Shown: piece by piece, positions 10,343 through 21,803 of the stretch
Numbering within the stretch: position 1 is the stretch's first letter
How the letters are laid out: every line of letters starts with the position of its first letter
From: Asaia sp. W19
Lineage (GTDB): Bacteria; Pseudomonadota; Alphaproteobacteria; Acetobacterales; Acetobacteraceae
Direction: 5' to 3'
NCBI RefSeq assembly: GCF_003994335.1
Contig: NZ_PNQZ01000043.1
Coordinates: forward strand, 102,870 to 166,869
DNA: 64,000 nucleotides
Notes under the pieces: model-generated
What the model saw: only the letters and a program-made list of their open reading frames with translations
What the model was told of the DNA's origin: nothing
Databases searched by the model: none
Position numbers and translations under genes: made by a program

Positions 10343-11332
10343 TCACCCAGGCTCGGCCTGCTGCAAAACGCGCAGAAAATTGCCTCCCCAGATGGCGCGC
10401 AGCTCGGTCTCGCTAAAGCCTACGGCCAGAAGTGCCTCGGTGACACGCATACTCTCGGCCGCGTTCGCCCAGCCCTCGATCTGGCCCCCTCCGTCGAAAT
10501 CGGACGAAACCCCGACATGCACGATGCCAATGCGCTCTGCCACATAGCGCACATGTCGCGCGAGGTCGCGTACTGAGGCCCGCCCTTCCGCGCTTGGCTT
10601 GAGAAAGGAAGACATGGCGGTGATCTGGATGACCCCCCCGCTGTCGCGCAGACGCAGAAGCTGCTCGTCGTCGAGATTCCTGGGATGATCGCAGAGAGCC
10701 CGCGCGCAGGAGTGGCTGGCCACGATCGGATGCGTCGAATGCTCCGCCGCCTGCATCATGGTCGATTTCGCCGCGTGAGAGACATCAACGAGTATTCCGT
10801 GCGCGTTCATGCGGGCGACTACCTGTCGCCCGAGTGCCGAAAGGCCCCCATGGAGCGTCGTTTCGTCACCGAGAGCCGCGAGAGGAATGGCCGCATCAGC
10901 GAGGTCGTTGTGACCGTTATGAGTCAGCGTCATGTAACGCACGCCCAGAGCGGCAAGCCGGTCGACACGGGTGAGATCGCCGCCAAGTGCGTGAGCGTTC
11001 TCGACCGCCGGTATGACGGCCACCTTCCCTTCGGCGACGGCACCACGCACAGCCTCAACGCGGCGGCAGACAGCGACCCGGTCATCCTGAAGCCCATTGA
11101 TCACGCCAAGCATCGCCTGGACGCGCTCCCAGGCCGCCTCCCGTGAGGCATTGTCACGGCGCGTCTGGGGAATATATGCGGCTAGGCAAACGGCCTTGAG
11201 CCCCCCTTCACGCAGCTTGGGCAGATCCACCTGGCGCAGGGGGGAGCCGGTGGCGAAATCGCCCCGATCGGGCCAGGGGATATCGATATGGGAGTCGAGA
11301 GTGAGGAGCTCGGTGTGAATGTCGGATGTCAT
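10343..11332 (-). CDS. Membrane dipeptidase-type metallopeptidase (family M19)
   Basis: A 329-residue M19 (renal dipeptidase-like) hydrolase, a binuclear zinc enzyme that cleaves dipeptides and some beta-lactams. The metal ligands are in place: DSHIDIP near residue 13, VENAHAL (bridging Glu), VDVSHAA and SHSCARALCDHPRNL (His), and SSDFDGG (Asp). No signal peptide is visible, so it may be cytosolic, as in many bacterial homologues. It is divergent from xth with 78 bases between the starts. Substrate is unknown. Confidence 0.9.
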   Translation of the reverse strand: MTSDIHTELLTLDSHIDIPWPDRGDFATGSPLRQVDLPKLREGGLKAVCLAAYIPQTRRDNASREAAWERVQAMLGVINGLQDDRVAVCRRVEAVRGAVAEGKVAVIPAVENAHALGGDLTRVDRLAALGVRYMTLTHNGHNDLADAAIPLAALGDETTLHGGLSALGRQVVARMNAHGILVDVSHAAKSTMMQAAEHSTHPIVASHSCARALCDHPRNLDDEQLLRLRDSGGVIQITAMSSFLKPSAEGRASVRDLARHVRYVAERIGIVHVGVSSDFDGGGQIEGWANAAESMRVTEALLAVGFSETELRAIWGGNFLRVLQQAEPG

Positions 11333-11410
11333 ACTGCTCTAAATGGTTTAATGCAGCGCCGGGGCAAGAGGCATTCCTGCCTTTCGCGCAATGTCTGAAG
11401 GGTGGCGCCC

Positions 11411-12214
11411 ATGCGGCTGATAACGTGGAATATCAACTCTCTGCGCCTCAGGCTGCCTCTCCTGGCGCGCCTGAGTGAGGCGCATCACCCGGATGTCATC
11501 TGTCTGCAGGAGACGAAGGTGCCTGACGCGCTGTTCCCGGCCGATGCCCTGCGGGCGCTGGGCTACGCCCATCAGCATTTTCTGGGCATGAAGGGTTATA
11601 ACGGGGTCGCCATTCTCTCGAAGCATCCAGTCAGGCCCCTCGAGGCGACGCCGGATTGGTGCGGTAAGAGCGACACACGTCATGCAGGCGTCGTGTTGCA
11701 GACCAGCACGGGGCCCGTCATTGTCCATGACTTCTACGTCCCTGCCGGCGGAGATATCGCGGACCCGGCGGTGAATGATAAGTTCGCCCATAAGCTGGAC
11801 TTCCTCGACGAGGTAACGTCGTGGTTCCGCAAGGAGCCGCCGTTGCGCTCGATCGTGGTGGGCGATCTGAATATTGCGCCGCTCGAACACGATGTGTGGA
11901 GCCACAAGCAGCTTGCGACGGTGGTCAGCCACACACCACCGGAAATCGAACGGCTCATTGCCTGGCAGGAGACAGGATTCATCGACGCCATGCGTCTGAT
12001 TGTCCCTCCCCAAGAGAAGCTCTACACTTGGTGGTCCTATCGCAACCGTGACTGGAAGCTGTCCAATCGCGGCCGCCGCCTCGATCATGTCTGGCTGACC
12101 GCGGACCTTCAGCCTGCGCTGCGCGGCATCCAGGTTCTCAGGGATGTTCGTGACTGGGACAGCCCTTCGGACCATGTTCCCGTCGTCGTCGATCTCGATC
12201 TCGATCTCAACTGA
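11411..12214 (+). CDS. xth: Exodeoxyribonuclease III / AP endonuclease
   Basis: About 267 residues of the ExoIII family in base-excision repair; cuts DNA 5' of abasic sites and trims 3' ends. Motifs: MRLITWNINSLRLRL, the metal-binding Glu in CLQETKVPD, VGDLNIAP, and DHVWLTADL with SDHVPVVVDLDL at the end (catalytic Asp-His). The ATG at 11411 is chosen over the GTG at 11402, because AAGGG lies about ten bases upstream and homologues start at this Met. It converges on a response-regulator gene. Confidence 0.95.
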   Translation: MRLITWNINSLRLRLPLLARLSEAHHPDVICLQETKVPDALFPADALRALGYAHQHFLGMKGYNGVAILSKHPVRPLEATPDWCGKSDTRHAGVVLQTSTGPVIVHDFYVPAGGDIADPAVNDKFAHKLDFLDEVTSWFRKEPPLRSIVVGDLNIAPLEHDVWSHKQLATVVSHTPPEIERLIAWQETGFIDAMRLIVPPQEKLYTWWSYRNRDWKLSNRGRRLDHVWLTADLQPALRGIQVLRDVRDWDSPSDHVPVVVDLDLDLN

Positions 12215-12421
12215 AAGCGCGGGATGTCGCCTGTCCCCGTCAGAGGGAGACGGCGCGATGCCGGGAAAAACGCACTGCCCTCGGGCCGTCTAGAATGCAC
12301 CGAAGGCATGAGCCTTCGGCTGGCACGAAAAAGCCGTGCGCCCCCCAGTTCGGGCAAAACGCATACGACCCCGCCTCATCGCACATTCCGTGACGGCGGC
12401 GGCGAGGTCGATGACCTGTCT

Positions 12422-13141
12422 TTAGCCCATGAGGGCGTCGCTACCTTCCGGGTTAAGGCGATAACCGCCCCCTTCAGTGAGCAACAGGGAAGCATTGGCC
12501 GGATCGGGCTCGATCTTCTGGCGCAGGCGGTAGATATGCGTCTCGAGCGTATGCGTCGTGACAGCAGCGTTATAGCCCCAGACCTCATTCAGAAGGACCT
12601 GACGCGCGATCGGGCGATGCCCCGCACGATACAGATACTTCAGAATAGCTGCTTCCTTCTCCGTCAGACGGATACGGCGGTTCTTCGCCGGCTCCTGCAG
12701 GATCTTGGACGACGGACGGAAAAGATACGGTCCAATCGGGAAGACTGCATCTTCGCTGTTTTCAAACAGACGCAGCTGGGCGCGCAGACGGGCCAGAAGC
12801 TCGGCGATGCGGAAGGGCTTGGCGACGTAATCATTAGCCCCTGCATCGAGCCCGCGTACCACATCGGCCTCATCATCCGAGCCGGTCAGGATAATGATCG
12901 GCATACGAATGCCCTGACGGCGCAACTCGGCGCAGAAATCACGCCCGTCACCATCGGGGAGCGTCACGTCAAGAAGGATCGCATCGACGCGGACGTCGGG
13001 AACAGCGAGCTTCTCCTTGGCGTCGGCAACGGAAACGGCCTGGATGGGGTCGAACTCGCCTTCAAGCTTGAGCTGTTCGACAAGGAGTTGGCGAAGCGTA
13101 TCGTCATCGTCAACAATAAGGACAGGACGCGGACCAGGCAT
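12422..13141 (-). CDS. OmpR/PhoB-type response regulator
   Basis: About 239 residues. The receiver domain (1-120) shows the acidic pocket VDDDD, the phospho-accepting Asp in LLDVTLPDGDG, the conserved Thr in ILTGSDD and the Lys in YVAKPFR. A winged-helix DNA-binding domain follows (about 140-232; THTLETHIYRLRQKIE). The start at 13141 is used, because the receiver begins at once (MPGPRPVLIVDDD) and the extra 54 residues of the longer reading look non-coding. No histidine kinase gene lies beside it, so it is an orphan regulator here. Confidence 0.9.
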   Translation of the reverse strand: MPGPRPVLIVDDDDTLRQLLVEQLKLEGEFDPIQAVSVADAKEKLAVPDVRVDAILLDVTLPDGDGRDFCAELRRQGIRMPIIILTGSDDEADVVRGLDAGANDYVAKPFRIAELLARLRAQLRLFENSEDAVFPIGPYLFRPSSKILQEPAKNRRIRLTEKEAAILKYLYRAGHRPIARQVLLNEVWGYNAAVTTHTLETHIYRLRQKIEPDPANASLLLTEGGGYRLNPEGSDALMG

Positions 13142-13341
13142 GTATATTCTTCTCTCACCAGCTGGGGCGACGCCCCAGAGCCAGGACCCGACTTCCGTGG
13201 GAAGGTAGATCCCTGTTTTGACCGTGAGCCTTACACGGATATCGTGACAACGCCAATCCGATCGGAACACCCAGACCGCGCGATACCGGTCTTTAGACGC
13301 CATTTACCCATAAATTAATGTTCAGACGTGAGGTTTGTGAC

Positions 13342-13845
13342 ATGAGTGTCATCTTGCGACATAATTTAGGTGCTTCAGCGATGCTTTTCATCAATGGAGA
13401 GGCCATTCCGGCGCTGATCGGACGTGGCGGTTTACGCTGGGACAAGAGCGAGGGAGACCAGGCGACCCCTGTCGGCTTCCTTCCTTTCAGACACGTCTTT
13501 TATCGCGCCGACCGGGTTTCACGCCCCCTCACCCGACTGCGTGTAGAGGCGCTCGCTCCCGATGACGGCTGGTGTGATGACCCCTCACACCGGGACTACA
13601 ACCGCCAGATCACCCTGCCCCATGAGGGACGCCATGAACGGCTGTGGCGTGACGATCATTGCTATGACCTGTGCGTCGTTCTCGGCTGGAACGATGATCC
13701 GGTGATTGCCGGGCGGGGCTCGGCGATCTTTCTTCACCTCCCCCCGGCAAGTGGCGCGACCGAAGGGTGCATTGCCCTGACCGAGCCATTGCTGCGCGCT
13801 CTGATTCAGACAGGCGAGCCAGGTATCGAAATACGCGCGGACTGA
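13342..13845 (+). CDS. L,D-transpeptidase (YkuD-type) family protein
   Basis: About 167 residues. The catalytic motif is present as FLHLPPASGATEGCIAL, with the active Cys in the position that attacks the peptidoglycan stem peptide in YkuD-type L,D-transpeptidases. The protein is small with no clear signal peptide, like the DUF-type cytosolic or unconventional members of this family. The start at 13342 is preferred over 13318 because GAGG precedes it at the right distance. Real substrate (peptidoglycan or another amide) is uncertain. Confidence 0.8.
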   Translation: MSVILRHNLGASAMLFINGEAIPALIGRGGLRWDKSEGDQATPVGFLPFRHVFYRADRVSRPLTRLRVEALAPDDGWCDDPSHRDYNRQITLPHEGRHERLWRDDHCYDLCVVLGWNDDPVIAGRGSAIFLHLPPASGATEGCIALTEPLLRALIQTGEPGIEIRAD

Positions 13846-13896
13846 AATCCTTCGGGGCCCGCGGGACCTGTCTCTTCCCGCCCCGCTGCATTGCCA

Positions 13897-13916
13897 AGGC
13901 ACCGAAAACGGTGCCT
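13897..13916. terminator. Perfect hairpin between converging genes
   Basis: AGGCACCG-AAAA-CGGTGCCT is a perfect 8-bp stem with an AAAA loop between the L,D-transpeptidase gene and the opposing antiporter gene. Neither side carries a T-run, so it is only a candidate bidirectional terminator. Confidence 0.4.
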
Positions 13917-14009
13917 CCCGCACCAGATAAGTCTTCCGTCGCTGGTGCAGAGAGGTGAACCCAGGCCAAAAGCGCAGATCGCCCGTGCCCTGCGCCGCGC
14001 AGCCTCGGG

Positions 14010-15911
14010 TCAGCCCCCTTGCGAAGGCGCTGATGTCGCGCCCGCAGTCTCTCTTGCACCGGCCTCGGCGGAGGCCTGAGCCTGCAACTCCTCGGTCGAA
14101 ACAACCGGCGGCGGCGGTGCAGGGGGCGCCATATAGACCAGCATATCCCCGATTGCCGGGCTGACCGGAAACTCGTCCTCGGCAGAGCGGATGGTGATCG
14201 ACTGCCCCCGACGAATGGACAGGAAATCGAGGCGGTTCTGCACAGATCCGAATCCCGCCGCGCTCGCCTCATCCGCCATAGCCGTCATGAATCGCCATCC
14301 CTTCTCGAACAGCATGTCGATCAGGGTGAAGTTCCAGGAGGGATCGCCCAGCAGTTTGCCACGCGCATCACGTGACAACCCATGATAGAAATCGAGGCGC
14401 GCCACGCCGGGGCTGATTTGAAAAACGCGCTGACGCCCCATATGCGGAGCCATATGAGCGCATACGAGCCCGTTATAGATCGCATCTGCCGTGGTCGAGA
14501 TCAGGTAATCCGCTGGGCGCTCCTCGAGCGCCTCCTCCCCATACTGGGACAGCAATTCAGCGCGCAGCACGGGCACGCCCTTACGCATGGCCGGAATCAG
14601 CGCACTTGAGCGGTTATCAACGAGCAAAATGGGAATGCCGTTGCCGCTCAGGCATTTTGCCAGATCGATCGACCAGGGTGACGCCCCGACAATGGCCAGA
14701 GCGGGTTCATTGGAGAGTGTCAGCTTCAGGTAACGGGCAATCGGGCGCAGCGAGAAACCGTGAAAGATCATCGTTCCGCCGATGATGGCGAAAACGGCCG
14801 GCATGATCAGGTCGGCACTGTGATAGCCTGCATCGGTCATACGATATCCGGCAGCACCGGCCACGGCAGCGGCCACGATACCGCGCGGTGCGATCCATGC
14901 CACGAACAACCGCTCCTGCCATTTCAGCCCCGTGCCGATGGTGGACAGGAAAATGGCCAGCGGTCGCACGCCGAACATCACGGCGGCGGTCAGCAGGCAG
15001 ATGGGCAGGGAGAGATGCGCCAGCACGTCACGATGCAGATCGGCGGTCAGCATGATGAAGAGCACCGCCACCACGAGGACGACCAGAGATTCCTTCATGC
15101 GGCGCAATTCGGAAAGGCCGGGCACATGCAGATTGGTCAGCGCCATACCGAACACGGTCGCGCCCACCAGACCCGCCCCTTCCATGCTCATGTTGCAGAT
15201 GCTGAAGATCAGCAAGGCAAGGGTGAGCAGCAACGGGGTCTTGAGCGGCTCCGGCATCAGGTCTCGTACGAACAGGTACCGCACCAGATAGGCAGGCAGA
15301 ATGCCCACGGCCAGCGATTCCGCTGTTGAGGCCAAAAGATCGGGCAGAACGGTGGTCAGGAAGACATCCGTACCGATTGGCACGCGCGTGGCGACCACCT
15401 GAAGCACAACGGCGGCCAGAATGGCCCCGATCGGATCATTAATGATAGCTTCCCACCGCAGGAAGGCGGCGACACGCGGCTGGAGTTTGTTATGGCGCAG
15501 CAGAGGCAACACCACGGTCGGGCCCGTGACGGTGATGATCGCGCCGAAAAGGGCAGCTACCCCCCATTCCATATAAGCAATGTAATGCGCCGCAGCCCAG
15601 CCCAGCCCCCATGAAATGGGGAGGGCCAGCATGGTCAGACGCGTGACGCCCTCTCCTGCCTCGCGAAGCTGGCGAAAATCGAGGAGCAGTCCGCCTTCGA
15701 AGACGATGATGGCGACAAGCAGCGACACAAGCGGACGGAAGATCCAGCCCAGCGCAGCAGAGGGATGCAGAATGCCAAGCCCCGGCCCAAAGATCAGTCC
15801 GAGTGCGAAGAGCAGCACGATGGCCGGAAGACGGAACTTCCAGGCCACCCATTGCGCCCCGATCCCGGCCCCCAGCGTGAGCAGCAGCCCGATAAACATT
15901 GCTAGCGCCAT
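14010..15911 (-). CDS. Cation:proton antiporter (CPA family) with cytosolic nucleotide-binding-like domain
   Basis: A 633-residue protein. The first about 400 residues hold roughly twelve membrane helices of the Na+/H+ exchanger fold, including the GPTVVLPLLRHNKLQP and NDPIGAILAAVVL segments that carry the conserved Asp for ion exchange. The next about 230 residues look like a Rossmann-type TrkA-N-related domain (ALAIVGASPWSIDLAKCL, then ILLVDNRSSALI). It exports Na+ or K+ in exchange for protons in the inner membrane. It lies 50 bases behind rsmB on the same strand, so is probably co-transcribed with guaB-rsmB. Confidence 0.88.
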   Translation of the reverse strand: MALAMFIGLLLTLGAGIGAQWVAWKFRLPAIVLLFALGLIFGPGLGILHPSAALGWIFRPLVSLLVAIIVFEGGLLLDFRQLREAGEGVTRLTMLALPISWGLGWAAAHYIAYMEWGVAALFGAIITVTGPTVVLPLLRHNKLQPRVAAFLRWEAIINDPIGAILAAVVLQVVATRVPIGTDVFLTTVLPDLLASTAESLAVGILPAYLVRYLFVRDLMPEPLKTPLLLTLALLIFSICNMSMEGAGLVGATVFGMALTNLHVPGLSELRRMKESLVVLVVAVLFIMLTADLHRDVLAHLSLPICLLTAAVMFGVRPLAIFLSTIGTGLKWQERLFVAWIAPRGIVAAAVAGAAGYRMTDAGYHSADLIMPAVFAIIGGTMIFHGFSLRPIARYLKLTLSNEPALAIVGASPWSIDLAKCLSGNGIPILLVDNRSSALIPAMRKGVPVLRAELLSQYGEEALEERPADYLISTTADAIYNGLVCAHMAPHMGRQRVFQISPGVARLDFYHGLSRDARGKLLGDPSWNFTLIDMLFEKGWRFMTAMADEASAAGFGSVQNRLDFLSIRRGQSITIRSAEDEFPVSPAIGDMLVYMAPPAPPPPVVSTEELQAQASAEAGARETAGATSAPSQGG

Positions 15912-15961
15912 GGTAACGTCTTCACCCCTGACCGGTCGTGGATTAGATCGCGTTGAAAGCC

Positions 15962-17254
15962 TTATCCGGCCTTGCGCTGAAGGACGGCTGCAAAAAAGCC
16001 ATCCGTCCCGTCACGCAGCGGGGTCAGGGCAAAACCGGACTCGCCACGCAGGGCCTCGGGAAGCATCTCGCCTCCCGCGGCCACGCGTTCGAACTGATCG
16101 TTGCGCGCCAAGAACGCTGTGACCTGCGCTTCGTTCTCTTCCGGCAGGAGCGAACATGTCGCGTAGACCAGGCGGCCGCCCGGTTTGACCAGACTGGAGG
16201 CACGATCGAGGATATCGGCCTGCTTGACCTTGAGCTCCAGGATGTCCTGCTCAACCAGACGGATGCGCGCATCCGGGTTACGCCGCCACGTACCAGTGCC
16301 CGAGCACGGCGCATCGACCAGCACGCGGTCGAAAGCCCCGGCGCGGCGCTTGACCCATTTATCACCGCTCGTCAGCAGGTGACGCTCGACATTATGCACG
16401 CCTGCGCGACGCAGACGCTTGACCGCGCCCTCGAGCCTTGGCGAGGAGACATCGCAGGCAACGATCTGCCCCTTGTTCTCCATGCTCATGGCGATAGCGA
16501 GCGTCTTGCCGCCCGCACCCGCGCAGAAATCCACCACGCGCTCACCCGGCTTCGCATCGAGCGTTCCGACGATGAGCTGGCTACCCTCGTCCTGAATCTC
16601 GATCAGTCCCTCACGGAAACTCTGCGTCGCCGTGACATTCTGCCGGCCCTGCAGACGCAACCCCCAGGGAGAGAGCGGCGACGGTGCCGCCAGGATCTGT
16701 TCGTTGCGCAGCGACCTGATCGCCTCGTCACGATGCCCCTTGAGCAGATTGACGCGCAGATCGAGTGGGGCTGCACCATCGAGCGCCGCCATCTCCGCGT
16801 CGAGTTGGTCTCCAAAGGCGCGTACAAGATAAGGGTGCAACCAGTCCGGATATTCCAGACGTACCGGTCCGGGCATATCCGGATGGTTCAGTTCACGCCC
16901 GTTCAGCGCGGCCAAGGCAGCGTCTTCACGCGATGTCAGATGTGACTGGGCGAAGCGCTCACCATTGAACAGCGAACGGACAGTACCGATCTCCTCTCCG
17001 CCCAGAATGAGCGATGCCGCGCAAAGCGTTCGGGGCGAAGGGCCGCCCGGAATGTCACGCAGATGCCAGTGCAGACGACGCCACTGACGCAGCACGTCCC
17101 AGATGCGGGCGGAGATAACCCGGCGATCACCGCCGCCAATATAGCGGCGATCGCGGAAATAGGCGTTGGCCGTCGCATCGGCGGGACGGCGGGGGGCAGC
17201 CTCGATGGCGCAAAGCAGATCGATGGCGGCGGAAAGGCGGGCGGCGGGAGTCAT
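15962..17254 (-). CDS. RsmB/NOP-family RNA m5C methyltransferase
   Basis: A 430-residue SAM-dependent methyltransferase of the RsmB/NOL1/NOP2 family that methylates cytosine in rRNA. The N-terminal NusB-like RNA-binding region (about 1-140) is followed by the catalytic domain: SAM motif VVDFCAGAGGKTLA, the release cysteine in DAPCSGTGTWRRNPD and the nucleophile in YATCSLLPEEN. It follows guaB by 23 bases and precedes the antiporter by 50, which suggests one operon. The guaB-rsmB pairing is common in alphaproteobacteria. Confidence 0.92.
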   Translation of the reverse strand: MTPAARLSAAIDLLCAIEAAPRRPADATANAYFRDRRYIGGGDRRVISARIWDVLRQWRRLHWHLRDIPGGPSPRTLCAASLILGGEEIGTVRSLFNGERFAQSHLTSREDAALAALNGRELNHPDMPGPVRLEYPDWLHPYLVRAFGDQLDAEMAALDGAAPLDLRVNLLKGHRDEAIRSLRNEQILAAPSPLSPWGLRLQGRQNVTATQSFREGLIEIQDEGSQLIVGTLDAKPGERVVDFCAGAGGKTLAIAMSMENKGQIVACDVSSPRLEGAVKRLRRAGVHNVERHLLTSGDKWVKRRAGAFDRVLVDAPCSGTGTWRRNPDARIRLVEQDILELKVKQADILDRASSLVKPGGRLVYATCSLLPEENEAQVTAFLARNDQFERVAAGGEMLPEALRGESGFALTPLRDGTDGFFAAVLQRKAG

Positions 17255-17277
17255 GCCCCCGCGCTTACTAGTTTTTG

Positions 17278-18837
<1,560 letters not shown>

Positions 18838-19044
18838 TCAATCAGGAAAGCCCGCGGCTTTCCTACCGTTGGCGCGTCGTCTTAGACCAAAGCGGTCCGG
18901 GTTGGAAACAGGATATTGCGTCCGAAAGCGAGATTCTGGGAGTGCGCAGTGCCGGAACAGGGCTGACAACACTTCCCGCCGGCCTGCGTCGCAAGACTCC
19001 CATGCTGCTGCAACACAGTAGCTCTTACTGCGGCCTGGCGGCGA

Positions 19045-20193
19045 TCAGGCGGCGACAGACACAGCGGCGAGGACAGGCTCGCCACAAAGGAATTCACGGA
19101 TCGAGTGCGCCGCCCGTTTTGCCGCGCCTCGGCGCGGCTGATGGCCGAAGGTGTCGTGAATGACCTTTTCCTGGCGCGCCCTGTAGAAATCATGTCTGGA
19201 CTGCGCCTGAGCCAAGGCCGGAAGAATATCCTCCTCACGCTCGACTACATCGCCCAGAGACCAGTGGCGAAAATGCGGATTGTCCCGCCAGGCAACACCA
19301 TGAGGATTCAGAAAGACGCAGGGGCGCGGCGTGACCAGAAACTCGTAAACCTGACTGCTGACGTCACCGATATAGAGTGAGGCGCTGGCCGTATGGGTCA
19401 TATCGAGCATGGAGGACGATGCCGTATCGAGCCTGACACGACCACCAACAACCTTCTGGAACTGGCGCCGACGACGCCCGAAATCCTTGTGGAAAATCTT
19501 CACATGCGGTGCGATCAGCAATTCATAATGGTCGAGCCGATTCACGGCATCGACCAGAGGCGCAAGACACTTCCCGTAGGAGGACAAGCCCTTCTTGTAA
19601 TGCGGATTATACAAGGCAATGGGCTTGTTTCCGATGCTCTCCTGCGGCGCAAAACGCTCCGCGCCGACAGCATCGAATTTAGGGTAACCGATGATGCGTG
19701 TCTGCGCCGCTGTCGCGAGCTTCTTCGCGAGGAAAGACTCTGCAATCTTGGGACCCGACACAAGGGAAAGATCGAAATGGCGAATCAGATGCTCGTCATT
19801 GACTTCGCGATCCCCTGCCCCGTGCTGTATCAGAATGAGAGCCGGTCGCTTCAGCCCCATCTCCCGCAGCAAACCGGCTGAATACTCGGTGGCCACTACC
19901 GCATCGAACTGTTCGAGCTGACCCACATTTGCCCGCATCACGACTTCACGTTCGGTATCGAGCCTGCGAAGACGGCGCAGGATCTGGGCACGTGTGGGCA
20001 TTCTGAGCGTGCCACGCTCGATCCTGCCAGAAAGCCCGTTGTTCAGACGGATCTGATCAAGATGGTGCGCCGTTTCGGGAAAGCTGACGAACTCGGTGAC
20101 GCTTATTCCAGGGAGTTGAGCGAGCGCAGAAGACACCGCCGCGACATGATAACATTGATAGGGCTCGGCGACGTACAGAAACGCGATCTTCAA
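19045..20193 (-). CDS. CDP-glycerol glycerophosphotransferase-like glycosyltransferase
   Basis: About 382 residues of a GT-B-like fold resembling the TagB/TagF family. Suggestive blocks are LILIQHGAGDR (about 130), ALYNPHYKKGLSSYG in the middle and the near C-terminal YIGDVSSQVYEF with RPCVFLNPHG, which matches the acceptor/phosphate-binding end of these enzymes. It probably adds polyol phosphate or a related group to a surface glycan. A TTG start at 20193 is chosen because AGGAGG sits seven bases upstream, inside the longer ATG reading from 20229. The gene stands alone next to an AT-rich gap. Substrate unknown. Confidence 0.55.
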   Translation of the reverse strand: MKIAFLYVAEPYQCYHVAAVSSALAQLPGISVTEFVSFPETAHHLDQIRLNNGLSGRIERGTLRMPTRAQILRRLRRLDTEREVVMRANVGQLEQFDAVVATEYSAGLLREMGLKRPALILIQHGAGDREVNDEHLIRHFDLSLVSGPKIAESFLAKKLATAAQTRIIGYPKFDAVGAERFAPQESIGNKPIALYNPHYKKGLSSYGKCLAPLVDAVNRLDHYELLIAPHVKIFHKDFGRRRRQFQKVVGGRVRLDTASSSMLDMTHTASASLYIGDVSSQVYEFLVTPRPCVFLNPHGVAWRDNPHFRHWSLGDVVEREEDILPALAQAQSRHDFYRARQEKVIHDTFGHQPRRGAAKRAAHSIREFLCGEPVLAAVSVAA

Positions 20194-20675
20194 ACGAGCC
20201 CCTCCTGCGACATGGACGATAATTGTCACCTTATGTACGGGGCAACGCCATGACGATAAGTAACAATATAATGCCGGGGTTAACCGGTTGCTGATGCTGG
20301 ACAGCGCCGATCAGAGGGGATATTCCCGTTATTTATAATAAATAACTGAACGCTCAGTCAGAACCACATCCCATATCGTGGGATTTTCGTATTTATTGCG
20401 TGCAGGAGATTTAACCTGGAACGAATGCCGGAGTCTGGAAAGAAGAATGATCGGTATTAACCGTCAATCTTGCCCGAATATAGTAATCAAGGAAAACTCT
20501 ATCTGTTGATAGCGTCAACGAGTATTGCCCATCTCAGCCTCGACAACCCAGAGGCGCCTCGAGGAGCGCTGAGTGGCTGATCTTTTGTATCAGAACTGTT
20601 ACAATTTAAAGACGGGAAGCCACGCTGATTCGGCCTCTTGCGCGTTTGATGCCGCTACTGACGGGCGATGACTCG
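20194..20675. other. AT-rich intergenic region without a gene
   Basis: About 480 bases clearly AT-richer than the flanks, with no convincing reading frame. It includes the perfect hairpin GTTATTTA-TAA-TAAATAAC at 20328-20346 and the palindrome GGTTAACC near 20279. It should carry the promoter of the glycosyltransferase-like gene and the end of the recF transcript. Confidence 0.5.
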
Positions 20676-21782
20676 TCAGTCCAGCAGTCGCCCGGCGTCC
20701 ACGCGCCGATATTCGGCACCATCACCCAAGGTCTCAAATTGCTCGCGATCTGTCCCGGTCATGAAAGCAGTGATCCGATTTTCGCGAAGAAACCGAAGCA
20801 GCGCCTCCCGTCGAAGGGCGTCGAGATGGTTCATCGGCTCGTCCAGAAGGATGACGGGCTTGGCGCCGAAGCGCTGGGATGTGAGTGCAGCATGGTTGAG
20901 AATAGCATGCACCAGCATCGCTTTCTGCTGGCCACTGCTCGACACCGAGGCAGGACGTCCGGAACGCGCATCCTCCAGTAAAAGATCGGCTCTGTGCGCC
21001 CCAAGAGAGGTCGACCCCCGTTCTGCATCTCCGCGACGCGACGCTTTGAGCCCTGCGCGCAGCCCATCCTCGACGGCGAGAGCGGGCTGTGCAGAAAGCG
21101 CTTCCGCCAAGTCGCAGACGAGACGCAGGCGGGCAACGGGAAAACCCGTACCGTCTTCGAGCGGAGCGCAATTCATTGCCTCTGTAAGCGCCAGACGGGA
21201 AGCCGTCAGCGCGATGGCATGACGCGCGATGCTATCCTCGATCCCGTCAAGCCATGCATGTTGATCGGGTCGGGTCGTGAGGAGTCTATTGCGCTGCGTA
21301 ACCGCGCGTTCATGTGCAGCGCTTTCACGGGCATGGTTCGCATCAAGCGCGAGAACCAGTCGGTCCAGGAAGCGCCTGCGCCCGGACGCAGGATCCGTGA
21401 AAAGCCTGTCCATTTGCGGGGTGAGCCAGGTGCTGGCGAAATATGAGGACGCTTCGGTCTGGTTGCGTATGGGTGTGTCATTCACCCTGAAGACGCGACG
21501 CGCAGAATTACCCGGGTCGACGCCTGTTGCGAGATCGAGTGTCGGTGCAGACGTTGAACTGAGCTGCGCGACGACGCCCCAAGCCCCCCCATCGTGACGC
21601 TGTATCTGGCCGTTGGAGGCGCCCCTCAGCCCCCTGCCGGGAGACAGGAGAGAGAGTGCTTCCAACAGATTGGTTTTCCCCGCACCGTTTTCACCGGTGA
21701 GGACAACAAGACTGCTTTGGGGCGCCCAGGCCAGACGCTCATAATTACGGAAATTGGTGAGGACGAGCCTGGTGATCTGCAA
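20676..21782 (-). CDS. recF: DNA replication and repair protein RecF
   Basis: A 368-residue SMC-like ATPase that helps load RecA at gaps. Walker A is GENGAGKTNLLEA near residue 30; the signature SSSGQQKAMLVHAIL and Walker B VILLDEPMNHLD lie near the C-terminus. The opening ITRLVLTNFRNYERL is the family hallmark. It follows dnaN by 21 bases on the same strand, completing the ancient dnaA-dnaN-recF order. Confidence 0.96.
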   Translation of the reverse strand: MQITRLVLTNFRNYERLAWAPQSSLVVLTGENGAGKTNLLEALSLLSPGRGLRGASNGQIQRHDGGAWGVVAQLSSTSAPTLDLATGVDPGNSARRVFRVNDTPIRNQTEASSYFASTWLTPQMDRLFTDPASGRRRFLDRLVLALDANHARESAAHERAVTQRNRLLTTRPDQHAWLDGIEDSIARHAIALTASRLALTEAMNCAPLEDGTGFPVARLRLVCDLAEALSAQPALAVEDGLRAGLKASRRGDAERGSTSLGAHRADLLLEDARSGRPASVSSSGQQKAMLVHAILNHAALTSQRFGAKPVILLDEPMNHLDALRREALLRFLRENRITAFMTGTDREQFETLGDGAEYRRVDAGRLLD

Positions 21783-21803
21783 GGGGAGAAAGCGACGCCC
21801 GGA

